DNA of 64,000 nucleotides from Biomphalaria glabrata (lineage: Eukaryota > Mollusca > Gastropoda > Planorbidae): positions 42,238,639 through 42,302,638 of the forward strand of contig NC_074716.1 in assembly GCF_947242115.1 (NCBI RefSeq). Reading direction: 5' to 3'. The position numbers and the translations under genes are program-made. Positions 11,460 through 22,474 of the stretch are shown here, piece by piece. The notes under the pieces are model-generated. The model did not search any database. It worked only from the letters and a program-made list of their open reading frames with translations, and had not been told where the DNA came from. The number at the start of each line of letters is the position of its first letter. Within the stretch, counting starts at the first letter, position 1.

Positions 11460-12742
11460 GGAAAAATAAATAAACAAGCAATAGAAAAAGAAATAGAAAA
11501 AAAAGAATACTTTTAAACAGCAAATCTTATTTTAGGGAACAAAACGCACAATATTACCATGTCTCAAAATTAAAGGACTTATCTGTTTTTCTGCTATATA
11601 AAACAAAATTAATTAATCAGCACTACATTATTAACTAATTAATTAATTTTGAATGAATTCGTGTATTGTCATCGTCTATGAACAATTATGCAGAATTTCA
11701 AACTACTTTAGCAAAAAAAAAAAATTAATTTATGGGTTAATTTTTTTTTTTATTGATTCATGTCTTGTCAGGTTCAATGAATAATTTTGCAAAGTTCTAG
11801 CTTAATCTTAGAATGGGAAATGACAGAAAAAAAGCATGATCAAATTTTTTACCAGACAGACAGACAGAGTGAGCTTATATAAGCTATCTTTTAAAAAATA
11901 AAATATTTCAAAAACAAAAAGTTAAAGATAAAAGCAGCAAGAAAACTAAATTACATTTGCCAGACCTGGGCAACTCTAATGGTCGATATTGAGCGGGCAA
12001 GTTTCGTTTCTTTGGTTTAAAACTAGAATAGGGTTTGTTGGACTAGTCCGTTTCGTTTCTTTGATTAAAAAGTATTGGGCCGGAAGCCGCTTTTTTCCCT
12101 ATATATCTTTGTATTTTTCAGTTCTCTTTTTAAATTAAACTGACATTAATATGCTATAATTTTAAGTGTACCTGATAGAAAAAACAATTCTGCACAAAAA
12201 TACGGGTAGTTGGGATCAAACCCGATAGAGGCTATAAAAAGAAAAGACCTAAAATAAGCGTGTGCAACTACACATTTACAGTACTTTTTTTGATGAGCCT
12301 TTTACCCAAGATCTGTGTATTTTTTGTTAGGTCTAGCTTATTTCAAGTACCCGGCATTTTCCGATACTACATTTTACACAAAAAAATAATTGTAGAAATA
12401 AAAATTGTAGTGATTTTAAAACTTTTAATGATTTTTTAAACGGTGTTTTTAAAAAAGATATTACTGTAATATTTGTACTATGAATATTTGTTTTTTATGA
12501 ATCTCGCTGTCTATTTTGTGTCTGTTCTAGTTAGCGGCCTCCGGTGGATTGTTAAAAAGAAAAATACAAGGGAGCGGTAGGCAAAAATAGGTTGAACACC
12601 ACTGATGTAAACAACAGTATCACATTAACAAATTAATCGAATACGAACAGCATAGTACACCATTAGTATTTGCATTACTCGGTAACAAAAGCTCTACTAT
12701 TCATGATCATAACATTGGCTTAGGTCTAGTAATTGTAAGATT
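11460..12742. other. Intron of paralogue 1 with degraded repeats
   Basis: AT-rich sequence between the coding exon and its presumed promoter. 11735-11880 matches a dispersed repeat also present at 39625-39775 (ACCAGACAGACAGACAGAGTG). At 11962 there is a hAT-like start (CAGACCTGGGCAACTC), and at about 12580-12595 a hAT-like end (GGTTGAACACCACTG). The two do not pair convincingly, so no single element is called. Confidence 0.4.
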
Positions 12743-13255
12743 AAATGTGTCAATTCATACGAGTTCTAGTCTAGATATAGTAGATTCTATATCAAGATTC
12801 TATATCTAGTTCTAGTTTTAATCTATATCTAGATTAAAGATCTTAGTCTAGGTTTAGAACTAGATCTAAGTCTATATTTAGAAATAGATCCAAGTCTAGA
12901 TCTAGAGTTAGATCTAAGTATATATCGGGTATTTATAGCTGCTTTGAAAAATTGATCTCACAAATACCATAAGCGTTGTCCTGTAGTCATAGATCTCAAA
13001 AATCTAGTTAGAATCTGTAATCTACATAATCATAAATATTTAAGTCGAATGCGAATCAAATACTTACTATTATATGCTAACTATAGAATCAGTATAGAGC
13101 TACTACTGGAATATAGATCTAGATTATAAATATAGTAGAAACAGAATCTAAGATAATCAGAATTTACTCTTGACTGTAACTCTAGGCAGTCTCGCTATAG
13201 ACTCTTAGAATTAGTCTTGATATCAGACTAGATTTAAGTCTAGTATACAATATAA
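12743..13255. repeat. AGATCTAGA-rich simple sequence
   Basis: Dense overlapping TAGATCTAG/AGATCTA words on both strands without a fixed period. Similar patches occur at 22090-22350, 40355-40385 and 54655-54760. I recall such patches as common in planorbid snail genomes. Confidence 0.6.
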
Positions 13256-13261
13256 ACCTAT

Positions 13262-13985
13262 ACGCTGCCTTTGTGGACCTCACTAAGGCTTTCGACACGG
13301 TCAGTCGCATGTTTTATAAACGGTTTTGGCCAGGCTTGGATGCCCACCTACGTTTCTATCCATTCTCAAGCAGTTTCATGTGGGACAAAAGGCATGACAC
13401 AATGGTGACCTGTCTGATCAATTCCCAATAGAAAATGGCCTGAAGAAGGACTGTGTACTTTCTCCTACTCTATCTTCTTTGGTGTAATGCTGGGTCAAAA
13501 TTGCATCTACATCAGACGGCAATATGTTCAATCTTTGACTTCAACTATCCCATAGAAAAAAAAATGAAATGGTCATATCGGAGCTTTTCTAAGCCGATGA
13601 TTGCGCCCTACTAGCCTACTCTATTCGTTATCTTCTTTGGCGTAATGATGGGTCAACGAATTCGCATTTCAGAAGTCACCCAATAAAACATACTCAGCCC
13701 CAAAGATCACCGTAAATTGACAGCCCCTTAACGCGGTAGACCACTACACATATCTAGGAAGCATAGTATCAAATGATGCCTCGCTTACAAGGGAATTGGA
13801 TAACAGTCTGGCCAGGGCCAGTTGCGCTTTTAGACGCCTCTGGGCGAGGTTTGGAGGAATGAATCGCTCCACCTGCCAACAATAGCCAGTGTCTATCACT
13901 CAGTGGTTCTTTTAACCCTTCTTTATGGCTCTGAGACATGGGTATTATACAGCAACTAAGACTACTTGTACGCTTTCACCAAAGA
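13262..13985 (+). mobile_element. LINE fragment, reverse transcriptase
   Basis: Broken plus-strand translation gives AAFVDLTKAFDTVSR (RT domain), a piece with DDCALLA-like sequence near 13600, then YLGSIVSNDASLTRELDNSL, FRRLWARFGGMN and LLYGSETWVL up to the RFHQRCL segment. This is the C-terminal half of a non-LTR retrotransposon ORF2. Several stops and indels make it a relic. It lies in the presumed intron of paralogue 1. A related copy is at 46103-47040. Confidence 0.85.
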
Positions 13986-14012
13986 TGTTTGCATTCCACC
14001 ATTAGAAATTCG

Positions 14013-14340
14013 ATGGTAAGACCGCACTACAAACAGCGATGAAAGCGAAGAAATCAAAGAAACGAATGAAATAAATAGAAAATGTTATTTACAAAAGAAA
14101 AAGAATGAATACAAAGAGAAAAAGATAGAAAGAAAGAAAAAGAAAGAAAGAAAAAGTATAATTATAGTAACGAAGAGAAAAATACATAATAGAGAAATTG
14201 CAGAAAGAGTCAGAAAGCTAAACGATTAAAGTTCACTCTAAATTATTATCTAAAACAATTTTCAAAAGTTACCTTTTTTTTTATTAGCTTGTCGTAGTTT
14301 AATAACACTGTTGTGTGTTTCCAGCTTCAGAGACTGATGC
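14013..14340 (-). other. Presumed untranslated first exon region and intron start of paralogue 1
   Basis: Downstream (minus strand) of the TATA box at 14366-14371. Aligns with the corresponding region of paralogue 3 around an AGCTTC-like block (near 14324-14334 and 43045-43055). The exact transcription start and donor are not certain; a GAAA-rich tract lies at 14100-14180. Confidence 0.35.
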
Positions 14341-14625
14341 CTACCTTACATAGAGCTCAACTCATTTTATAGCAAGGTAAAATGTTATTTCCTTGATTAA
14401 AGTTAGTCTAGCATCATTGTCTTGACAGTTTGCTGTCACTGCACATGTATCGAATTCTATAAGCATTTCACCAGTCTGGTGTTAATTTAGCTCTTAACAT
14501 GTGGCTAACAGCTAATTACCCTCGCCACATGTCTCCACATCACTGCCATAATCTATTGATTTTTCTTCCATCAAATTTTCCCCTCTTTTAGGAGATACTC
14601 GGAATATAGCGGTTCTAAAAAAATG
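14341..14625 (-). promoter_or_regulatory. Conserved promoter block, paralogue 1
   Basis: About 285 bp shared with 35159-35430 and 43071-43320, each upstream on the minus strand of one secreted-peptide gene. Reading the minus strand: an ATGGAAGA..AAT segment, a GTGGAGACATGTGGCGAGGG-like segment, TTAGCCACATGT, ACCAGACTGGTGAAATG, AACTGTCAAGACAATG, then GCTATAAAATGAG. The TATA box is at 14366-14371. Conservation of spacing and of a TATA box argues for a core promoter plus proximal elements. Assignment to the gene at 11026-11457 rests on order and strand. Confidence 0.75.
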
Positions 14626-15754
14626 ATAGCGTCAGTGGCGAAGGGGTTCAATGAGCCCGGACCCTACACCATTAGGGGCCCAAAGTATGTGACGCACCAA
14701 GGCAAGTGTGGGTTTCTTTGCGCTTGGGATCATGGCTCTTGACCATATGGGGGCCCAGGTACTTATTTGAAACTACTTGCATTTGAATGTCATTATGTAA
14801 ATATAAAGACTACTGGTTTTGTTTTTGCCACACGCTGTTGTTTTTTTTTTTTTTTGGTCATATGGGGTGCACCAACATTTTCTTTCAAACTAAAGGGTTA
14901 ACTATTACCAGAATGGTGGCCTAGCTAGTAGCGCTTGAGCTTTGTATAATGTTCTTGTCCAATGAAATCAATCTTGCTTTTAAATACAAAAACTATATAA
15001 AAACAAGATAAAATTATCTGAAGAAAAATGTCGAGATGCCGGACTGGCTTATTCAAAAAGAGAACAAGAGGTCAAAGTTTATGTGCATGGTCGATTTTAT
15101 TAGACTCAATGACTGGTTTCTGCTACAATTGTTCATGTTTACAGAGAAATTGTTGTAGCATTATAAACGCTGCGAACAAATCTACAGGTAGCAAACGTCT
15201 TGAAAACGTGAAAAGGTAGCCAGCAACTTCATTCTAAATGATATGCCTTTGGTATTCCAAGGGAATCTCTATCAGCACTTTACTTTTACTAAGTTTTAAA
15301 CGTTCATTTGAAAGAAGTTTATACAAATGGAAATAATTCAAATTGAGAACTCTTTGAGATCGGCTATAGGCAGGCCGCAGATATTCAGGTCAAACATTCT
15401 ATCTGTGGAAAAATAAATCGTCAAGTCTTGGTTAAACTTTGCAAGTTTGAAATCTGGAGGAAGGAACTTCTTATTTATTCCAAAGCGATCGATTTTGAAT
15501 GGAAAGCTTATTAACATTTTTATTTTGTTATTTTTTCGTGTACCCTAAAAAGTTGATTTTTTTTAATGGTCATTAACAGATTAAGTTAAGTACTTTCACA
15601 ATGTGGCTGTAGATGACAATTAAATTTATTTTATTTTGTTTGCCTATGCGCCAATGTAGGAATGAAACCATTTTTATAGATGAAGAAGTTCGTGAGCTTT
15701 TTAAAAACTTGCATCCCCTGAAGTTTGACATTTAAAAATGGTGTATTTTTTTAA
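14626..15754. other. Intergenic, no gene seen
   Basis: 14634-14770 looks like a dispersed repeat end (CAGTGGCGAAGGGG, then GGGGGCCCAG). A 63-codon plus-strand frame (15028-15219) has no recognisable domain or splice support. Confidence 0.35.
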
Positions 15755-15945
15755 TAGGCCAAAAGAAAATCCGCTGCCTAGGACGGACGCAGACGTCGAA
15801 AAGAAAATCTAAATTGACCACTTGCGGACAATGGTTATGCTTGCCCTGGATGTAGCAAAATATGTAGGTCAAAGCCTGGGCTGCGCAGTCACAGGAAATA
15901 CTACATTCCTCATTAATCTTCGGACTCGAAGACAAGCCTTATTAA
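15755..15945 (+). mobile_element. LINE 3' end with C2H2-like finger
   Basis: Plus-strand translation gives RRRRRRKENLN then PLADNGYACPGCSKICRS and GLRSHRKYYIPH, followed by stop. The C-x2-C and H-x4-H spacing resembles a C2H2 finger at the extreme C-terminus of the LINE ORF2. The same tail occurs at 46105-46240 (minus) and 53912-54045 (plus). Confidence 0.75.
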
Positions 15946-16094
15946 TTTTTTTTTATGAAAAATCTTCTTGCGTAGTTAATTTTAAAAATTAAATTAATCT
16001 TTTTCAGAAAAGAACAAAGGAGCCGTTGTCTCAGAAGTTTGAAAGATCTAAATTATCATGATGTTAGATTTTTATTTTCTTTTTTAGTTTCTTT

Positions 16095-16336
16095 GATCTA
16101 AACGGGAAGCAGGTAGGGCAGGTGATGGTCATCTATTTCTTTGGCCACCTGTTAACGAGCACAACAACTGACCGCCTTTACTTTCTCCAGCTTAATTCAG
16201 GTACCCATTAGAGTTAGGTGGACTCAGGGGCGCCTTAAAAATCCCGTTATTCAAAACCCCGGTCTAAACCTAGATTCGAACCCAGGACCTCAGGTTTGAG
16301 ATGCCAAGCGCTTAACCACTCAGTCACCGCGCTCCC
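16095..16336 (-). mobile_element. tRNA-derived SINE, head present
   Basis: Minus-strand copy that includes the tRNA-like head. Box A GTGACTGAGTGGTTAAGCGC and box B GGGTTCGAATC lie at the right end, followed by the common body and tail toward 16095. This is a SINE head, not a functional tRNA gene. Confidence 0.85.
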
Positions 16337-16339
16337 AAA

Positions 16340-17985
16340 CTACCTATTTAGTCGTGTATTAATTAATTAACAATAGTGTTTTTTCAATATGCCATAGATG
16401 AGAGTGTTTGTTTGGACTATTTGTGTAAAAAAAAAAAAAAAAGTCTTCCAATCCTCATATTTTCATTTTCTAGACGTTTCATTAGAACCCACACCACTCA
16501 AAGCTTTCTCTTCTTTTCTCACTTGCTGCAATTAATAACATAGTTATAATATAAAAGACCAAACCATAACTTACAAATAGAAAAACAAAACCTAATGAAA
16601 TCGTCAGAAAGACACAACGATCTAGACACATTTCTTATTCCATATACAAGAAATAATTCGCACAAGTGCCTTGGTGGACCACTTCGGGGGCCGATTTTGA
16701 GTTTGTTTCCACACAAACTGTCTTTGTAACTTTTTTTTTATAGTTCAGATCATTAACACTGTTCATTGTAATGTACCCCACGAGACTCATCAATAATACA
16801 TTCATCATTGCAATTATTCTTTTCCTGCAGTTCGTATTGTTGCCTTCAAGAAAAATTTAGCATTCAGGATTCTATATCAGCAGACGGTGTTTCAAAAAGG
16901 GTGTCAAGCATTAGACCTTTTTCTTAAGGTATAAGGCTTTCGTTAGGGAATCGAGAATCCTTGAACTCGTCTAAGATTTTATGCCAAAGATTTAATTTGA
17001 TGTCATTATAGCTTTGTTCCTTTAGGTTTTATATAATATAATCCCTTATGGGATAGTCCAAAATATATATATAAAAGTATCTTTTGTATATATATAATAC
17101 AGACTTATGTATTAAGAGTTATTTACATGATAAAATGATGTAACTTATTTACGGTTAACAAATGAAAGGTACTATAGCAATGCTTACCCAAAGTGTATTC
17201 CTCGAAACCCTTTTTTATCTTATAAAATACAGACGCTGCTTCAAAAAAGAAGTTGGTTACGTCCTGCGCGTCGTGCTTCTAGTCATGCATGTAAACTAAT
17301 GAATTAAAATCTACCAAGTCATTGACTTTTCTGGCTGACTCAGGCAACCCATTCCATGCACTAATAGCACTAGGGAAGAAGGAGCATTTGTACAAATTCG
17401 TCCTAGCAAAAGGAATGAGGAATGTGCCTTTACCTTAGGGGTTTACCAGCCGCAGATCATCAGTAATACAGTCATCATCGCAAATATTCTTTTCATGCAG
17501 TTTATAATGTTGCCTTTAAGAAATATCTAGCTTTAAGGCTTCTATATAAACTATCAGCAGATGGTGTTTCAAATTAAATCTTCGGCATAGAATCTTGGCC
17601 TCGTCCAGGGTGCTGGATTCCCTAAGGAAAGATTTACCTGTACCTTGCGAAGGCCTAATGCTTGGGACCCTTTCAGTAGGGCTTCGTGAGGCTTAAATGG
17701 GTGTTCGTGAGCTATTGATAAAACCAACTAATAGACGTACTCATGAATTCGTCCGAAGTAAAAGAAAAAAAAAATGATGTTAAGTGATCTTCTCGGTACC
17801 GAAGTTAAAAAAACAAAAACAACAAAATATAATAACCTCATTATGAACTTTGAACTGACTCTCATTTGAAATTAAGATACAAAGATCGACAATTTAATGA
17901 TCTCTGGTCAAGTTCGTCTGAAGAGTACCGCAATATTTCGAAACAAGCAGATGTTATTTTAATTCAGTTTTCTAAAACCTCTTTT
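16340..17985. other. Intergenic with a local direct duplication
   Basis: 16775-16905 and 17448-17570 are diverged direct repeats (TTGCCTT[T/C]AAGAAA.., then CAGCAGA[C/T]GGTGTTTCA). 17310-17400 matches 38330-38410 (CAACCCATTCCA.., AGAAGGAGCATTTGTAC), so it belongs to a dispersed repeat. No gene seen. Confidence 0.5.
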
Positions 17986-17999
17986 AAGTAGCACAATAT

Positions 18000-18290
18000 T
18001 AGCGGCCCCCGAAAGGGGAAAAGACGCTATTAGTTTTGTGTGGTCTGTCTGTCCGTCTGTCTGTCCGTCCATCCCGTTTAGATCTCAGAAACTAGAAGAG
18101 AATATGAAAATCGGACATCATGATATTTTAGATCATTCAAAGTTCTGATGCAACAGCTACTTTTTTTTCTTTTCCGAATGTGAACCATCTAATTTTTTAA
18201 ATTATATATGCATGCAGAGTTTTTTAAAAATAACACCACTTTTCAATAAAAAACTTCAGGGGAGGTAAGTTTTTTTTAAAAGGTCATCGA
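18000..18290 (+). repeat. Dispersed repeat with TCTGTCTGTCCG tract
   Basis: Begins AGCGGCCCCCGAAAGGGG, then a (TCTGTCCG)n-like tract at 18040-18070 and CGTTTAGATCTCAGAAACTA. It has the look of a gastropod interspersed repeat. No coding content. Confidence 0.5.
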
Positions 18291-18855
18291 CCTCTTCATT
18301 AATAACTCAAGCTTCATTCATAGATTCGTGCATTGGCACAAAAAAAAAATTGCATTCAAGATCACGATAGAAAAAGTGTCAATGGATCATTATAAAATTT
18401 ATTTTTCATTTATTACATAATTCATTGAGTAGAATACTACTATTATAGCGCGCACTTTTAGCATATCCTCACTATAGGGGCCTACACTTGACAGTCTCAC
18501 TAAGACTAAATATAGCCCAGATCTAGATATATTTATAATTTGAACAAAGTTTTAATTATTAAGGCAGTAACTTATCATTTGACAGCTTAGGGTGCAGATT
18601 TATTTATTCTCTAAACAGTAATATTACATTAAGAAATATTTTTGTTGCCAGAAGTACGTCAGCTCGTTATGCTAAATGATTCTGCATCTTTTAATTTCTC
18701 ATGGGTGACTAGTTTGAAGAATCTATTTAAAATTAAGTCTACTCATGTGTATTCATATTTTAAAATACGATTTCTTGATTTTAAAAAAAAGAAAATATTT
18801 ATTTGAAAATTAAAATTATACTTTGCACAGGCTAAAGGTATATTTTTTTAATTTT

Positions 18856-19100
18856 CTTTTCATACCTTGCGATCTATGGGTCATTTGTTTCTGTGGCCTA
18901 TGGTTAATGAGGGTGTCATGTAGCCAGCACAACAACCAAACGTCTTTACTTTTCCCTAATAACGTCAGGTACCCATTAGTGCTTGGTGGACACTGATGCG
19001 CATAAAGATCCCGAAATTAAAAAAAATCATAGTCTTCAGGTTCGAACCCGGTACCTCGGATCGGGAGCCAAGCGGTTTACCGCTCAGCCACCGCGCCTCT
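18856..19100 (-). mobile_element. tRNA-derived SINE, nearly full length
   Basis: Reverse-oriented. The head at the right end reads AGGCGCGGTGGCTGAGCGG on the minus strand, with B box GGTTCGAACC. The body with the GGTACCCATTAG block and the tail are intact. Confidence 0.88.
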
Positions 19101-19194
19101 ATAAAGGTATATGGGGCCTTCAAACGTATTTTTTTGTCTCTAGAATTCTGTTGTTCACTTGTGAGTTGTTTTTTCTCATTTATTTATACGCAGA

Positions 19195-19500
19195 GCCAGA
19201 GATGCGGATCCTAGCAATGGAATTGAGATGCTACAGAAAGATCCCAGGTATCACATTCAAATACCGCATCACAAACGAAGAGATTAGAGACAGGGTTACT
19301 ACAGTGATTGGATGCCAAGATGACCTGCTAATTATTGTAAAAAAAAAAAACGCAAACTAAAACTCTATGGTCATATTACAAGATCTTCGGGTCTCGCAAA
19401 AGACCTTCCTCCAGGGAACAGTACTAAGAAAAAGAAGACGATGCAGACAGAGAAAGTAAAAGAATGGACTTAAGTCTAAGTAATCTAAGCATCATTGGTG
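19195..19500 (+). mobile_element. LINE ORF2 C-terminal fragment
   Basis: Plus-strand translation reads MRILAMELRCYRKIPGI, YRITNEEIRDRV, then KLYGHITRSSGLAKDLPPG and a Lys-rich stretch. This is the region just after the reverse transcriptase in a widespread non-LTR retrotransposon family. A frame break lies near the poly-A run at 19338. It is a different fragment from the RT piece at 19640. Confidence 0.8.
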
Positions 19501-19639
19501 GAATTCTTTCCTCTCGTAGTTTCTTCAAGGGCAGTAAGCATCTGTCGCAATAAAGTTTAGAAATATTTTTTTTCTAGTTACATCCCTTGGCAAAATTCCT
19601 CTTTGAGGTAACTCATATTGTTTTACATGCCACATATCC

Positions 19640-19802
19640 GCTTTAGTCAACCGTATTTGTTGATCTGACGAAAGTCTTTGAAAAGGTCAGCAGAAGTGTT
19701 CTCTTCAAACTACTAAAATTCATTGAATATTTCTAAACAACATGTGCAGTGAAATGTAATGTAGTCCGCCATGCACTTTATGAGGTTATCAGCGGCGTCA
19801 AG
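19640..19802 (+). mobile_element. LINE reverse-transcriptase fragment split by the LTR element (left part)
   Basis: Translates as VFVDLTKVFEKVSR, LFKLLKFIEYF and later VISGVK. The matching continuation QGGVLATTLFGIF lies at 27990-28040, so the LTR retroelement landed inside the GVKQG motif of this LINE. A further RT piece (EGVFLQRRSSGKLFS) is at 28650-28710 after about 600 bp of other sequence. Confidence 0.85.
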
Positions 19803-20164
19803 TGTTAGACACCTTATTTATATAGGTTAGTTATTTAGCGACGCACCATAGAAGACGTATATTGAACGGGACTAGTGACGTTTGGGATATGTTGGGTTAG
19901 AGACCGGAAAATCAGTTAGCGATAGAACATTCCAGGGTAACGACGTGTTTAGTGACAGAGACTTCTACTGTGGCCTTTTATCAGAATAAATCCATGTACA
20001 ATTGTTCATCAGAGTCGACTACATCTCTTCACTAGTTAAAACAGGTGTTGTTTTATTTTGTCTGACTTGTTGGTCAACTACACGTAATACACCCGAACAA
20101 TTACACCCAAACGATTGCAGAGTAATTGGTTGACTTCAAGACAGCCTGAATAAGCAACATCACA
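19803..20164 (+). repeat. 5' LTR
   Basis: 362 bp, starts TGTTAGACACC and ends ACATCACA (TG..CA). Contains AATAAA at 19985-19990. Same length as, and apparently identical to, the LTR at 27628. Confidence 0.95.
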
Positions 20165-20182
20165 GTGGCGACCCCGAACCTC
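20165..20182 (+). promoter_or_regulatory. Putative primer-binding site
   Basis: GTGGCGACCCCGAACCTC starts directly after the 5' LTR, where minus-strand priming by a tRNA 3' end is expected. The tRNA was not identified. Confidence 0.5.
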
Positions 20183-22474
20183 GAAGCCGGACCCCTGATG
20201 AAGCTGAACATCGAACCGGACCTCGAAGCAGAACGTTTACTCAGGTGAGGGTCGTGCACTTGAAGTTATAAAGTTTTATCGGAGTACGGCTGAACACAGA
20301 ATCATCGCAGAGTGACTTTGTTCTAGATCTACATGTTCTTGATCGTACGTTCAACGAGCCGTTAACTCAGGGTGACCTTCGTCAGGACAGTAATCATCGT
20401 AACGTCTGGTCTACTTAACCAGTATAGTATCAAAGCCTGATCTTCATATGCTGAATCGACCTACAACCAGAGAAACCGTTCATTCATAACGGGTGAGAGA
20501 TCACTAGTGAACCTGTTGGACATATTTTTTCTTCGTCATAGGAGCCACATTGAGTATCAAGTTTTACCTCGTCAGTTTCGAGAAGGACAGTTTGCCCGCT
20601 GTCAGAAGTATTATGAGTACTACAAGTTTGGTAGCTAACTAAATCGCTCTGTCGTCTTACCCTTGGAGAGATTCTTGTGGAGCAGTTTGCTCATTGAACC
20701 GGTTGCTTACCACTTTTATAACGGTCACTGTGTTTAACCTTTGGAAGGTTAGTGAAGTAATATTTATCAGTACTGAACATTGATCTATGTAGTATTCGTT
20801 GGTCTAGACGATATCTAGACGTGCTGATATTGAAGTTGTGGAAACAGCTACATCCACTTAATTTCGTTGAAAACCGTTAATCGTCTAACGGAACGTCGTC
20901 GGAGGTGACCTTGGTCTCACCCAGTCTACATTGGACATTTTGTTCTAGTGAAGCAGAGTACAACAGCAAACTTCGTCGTACTACCAGAGTAGCAGCAGAA
21001 GCAGTGAACTATTTTAGAGAACCGTTATTCGTCAGCCCAGATCGAGTCATCGTCAAGAAAGTCGTTATTCGTCAGCCCAGATCAAGTCATCGTCAAGAAA
21101 TTCGTTATTCGTCAGTCGTCCAGATCAAGTTGCCGTCAAGAGACTGTTATTTGTCAGTAGTCGTCTACACAAGTCAAGTCGTCGCCAGAAGAACCGTTAA
21201 CCTATTCGTCAGTAACTGTGTACACAAAGTCGTCGGAACTACACATACGGTCATCAACAGTCGTCAAAGAAACTGGAACATTTTGCTGTGGCATATCAGG
21301 ACATCTGTGGCATTACGTGGGATACTGGTAGCACCGGAGAACAGAGTCAGAACTGGAAGAGAGGCAGTGGAATTTGTTGTGATCTAGCATATTCGGGAGT
21401 CCGAACAAAGGGATCTTTCTTATCAAAAGCTAAGTGCCATTTTTCTTATTAGTATATGTTTAGATTGCCCTTAGAAATAGATTTTGTCTAAATTTGGTAT
21501 GTTAGCCTGAGTAAAATCAGGTGGTGCTGAAGCCTTAAACCCGTTCGGGGTAAAGACATAATTTAGATGAAAAACTATATTATACGTTTAGGGTTGTAAT
21601 TTGTTTTGTTTGTGTAAACGTCATATCCGTTGTTGCCTAGTTACTTCGTGACGTTATCATTGTGTGCCATATTGTCATATCCCAACCCATAGCGATAGCC
21701 TCATTTAATTATTCATTTGTTTATATTATTTTAAATTATTTATTTTTATTAATTTAATTAGATCTGTATTTTTTTTTCACTTAATGATAGAAAGTGCGGG
21801 TAGGATTCTTTTACTGTGAATCAGACTAAAATAATTTTAGTTTGAGCGGTTAAAATCAAATATGATTTTGCCATGAGAATAATGCCGAAACTGGCTATGT
21901 AGTCAAACACTGTCGTCTGGCTAAATTTAGATCTACAAATTGTACATCTCTTTGGTACATTTGATTATCTAGACTCTAATTTGAAATATTATTAAGTAAA
22001 AGATGAATGAAGGTAGTACATTCTAGATATATATATCTTGTTGAAGATATATTTGACATTGTATACATATATTTGTTTCATATGGTTGAATAGAACCATA
22101 ATCTACTCTAGATCTAGACTCTAGACAGTCTTTGAATTTACTCTAGACACTTCAGTCATACCAGGTTTTAAAATTGATCATAGTTATTCATACTGGATCT
22201 AAAAGTCATAGTGCTCTTGATAACTAGATCTAAATGGTATTATTATACATACTATAATGTACTAGATTTAAATTTGGGTGATACTAGATCGAATATACAG
22301 ATCTGAATATAACTCAGACTAGACTTACTCATTTACTAAATCTATAGATCTAGATAAAGACATAACATTTAAAACTTGTATAAAAGTTTGTAAAAACCTA
22401 AATATAAAATAAATTTAAAGTATAGCCATAACCAATATAGGCTAAGTAAAAATATATATAAAATATAAAACACA
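20183..22474 (+). other. Long leader of the retroelement with internal short repeats
   Basis: About 2.3 kb between primer site and first long frame, unusually long for a gypsy-type element. 21020-21215 holds diverged repeats of a GTTATTCGTCAGCCCAGATC-type unit with CGTCAAGAAA. The second half (22080-22350) is rich in AGATCTAGA words. A 160-codon frame (20905-21387) overlaps the repeats and shows no recognisable domain. Confidence 0.6.

Noticed and set aside
11458-11523. Longer start for paralogue 1 (MLFKSILFF..)
   Set aside because: This part lies upstream of a 3' splice site that is conserved in position in all three paralogues. It is most likely intron.
11962-12596. hAT element from CAGACCTGGG to the ACCACTG end
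   Set aside because: The two ends are only weakly complementary and no flanking octamer duplication was seen.
16310-16336. tRNA gene from A and B boxes
   Set aside because: The same head is joined to a SINE body in several copies, and no complete cloverleaf is present.
20905-21387. 160-codon frame in the retroelement leader as a gene
   Set aside because: It overlaps internal repeats, has no domain and shows no conserved motif.
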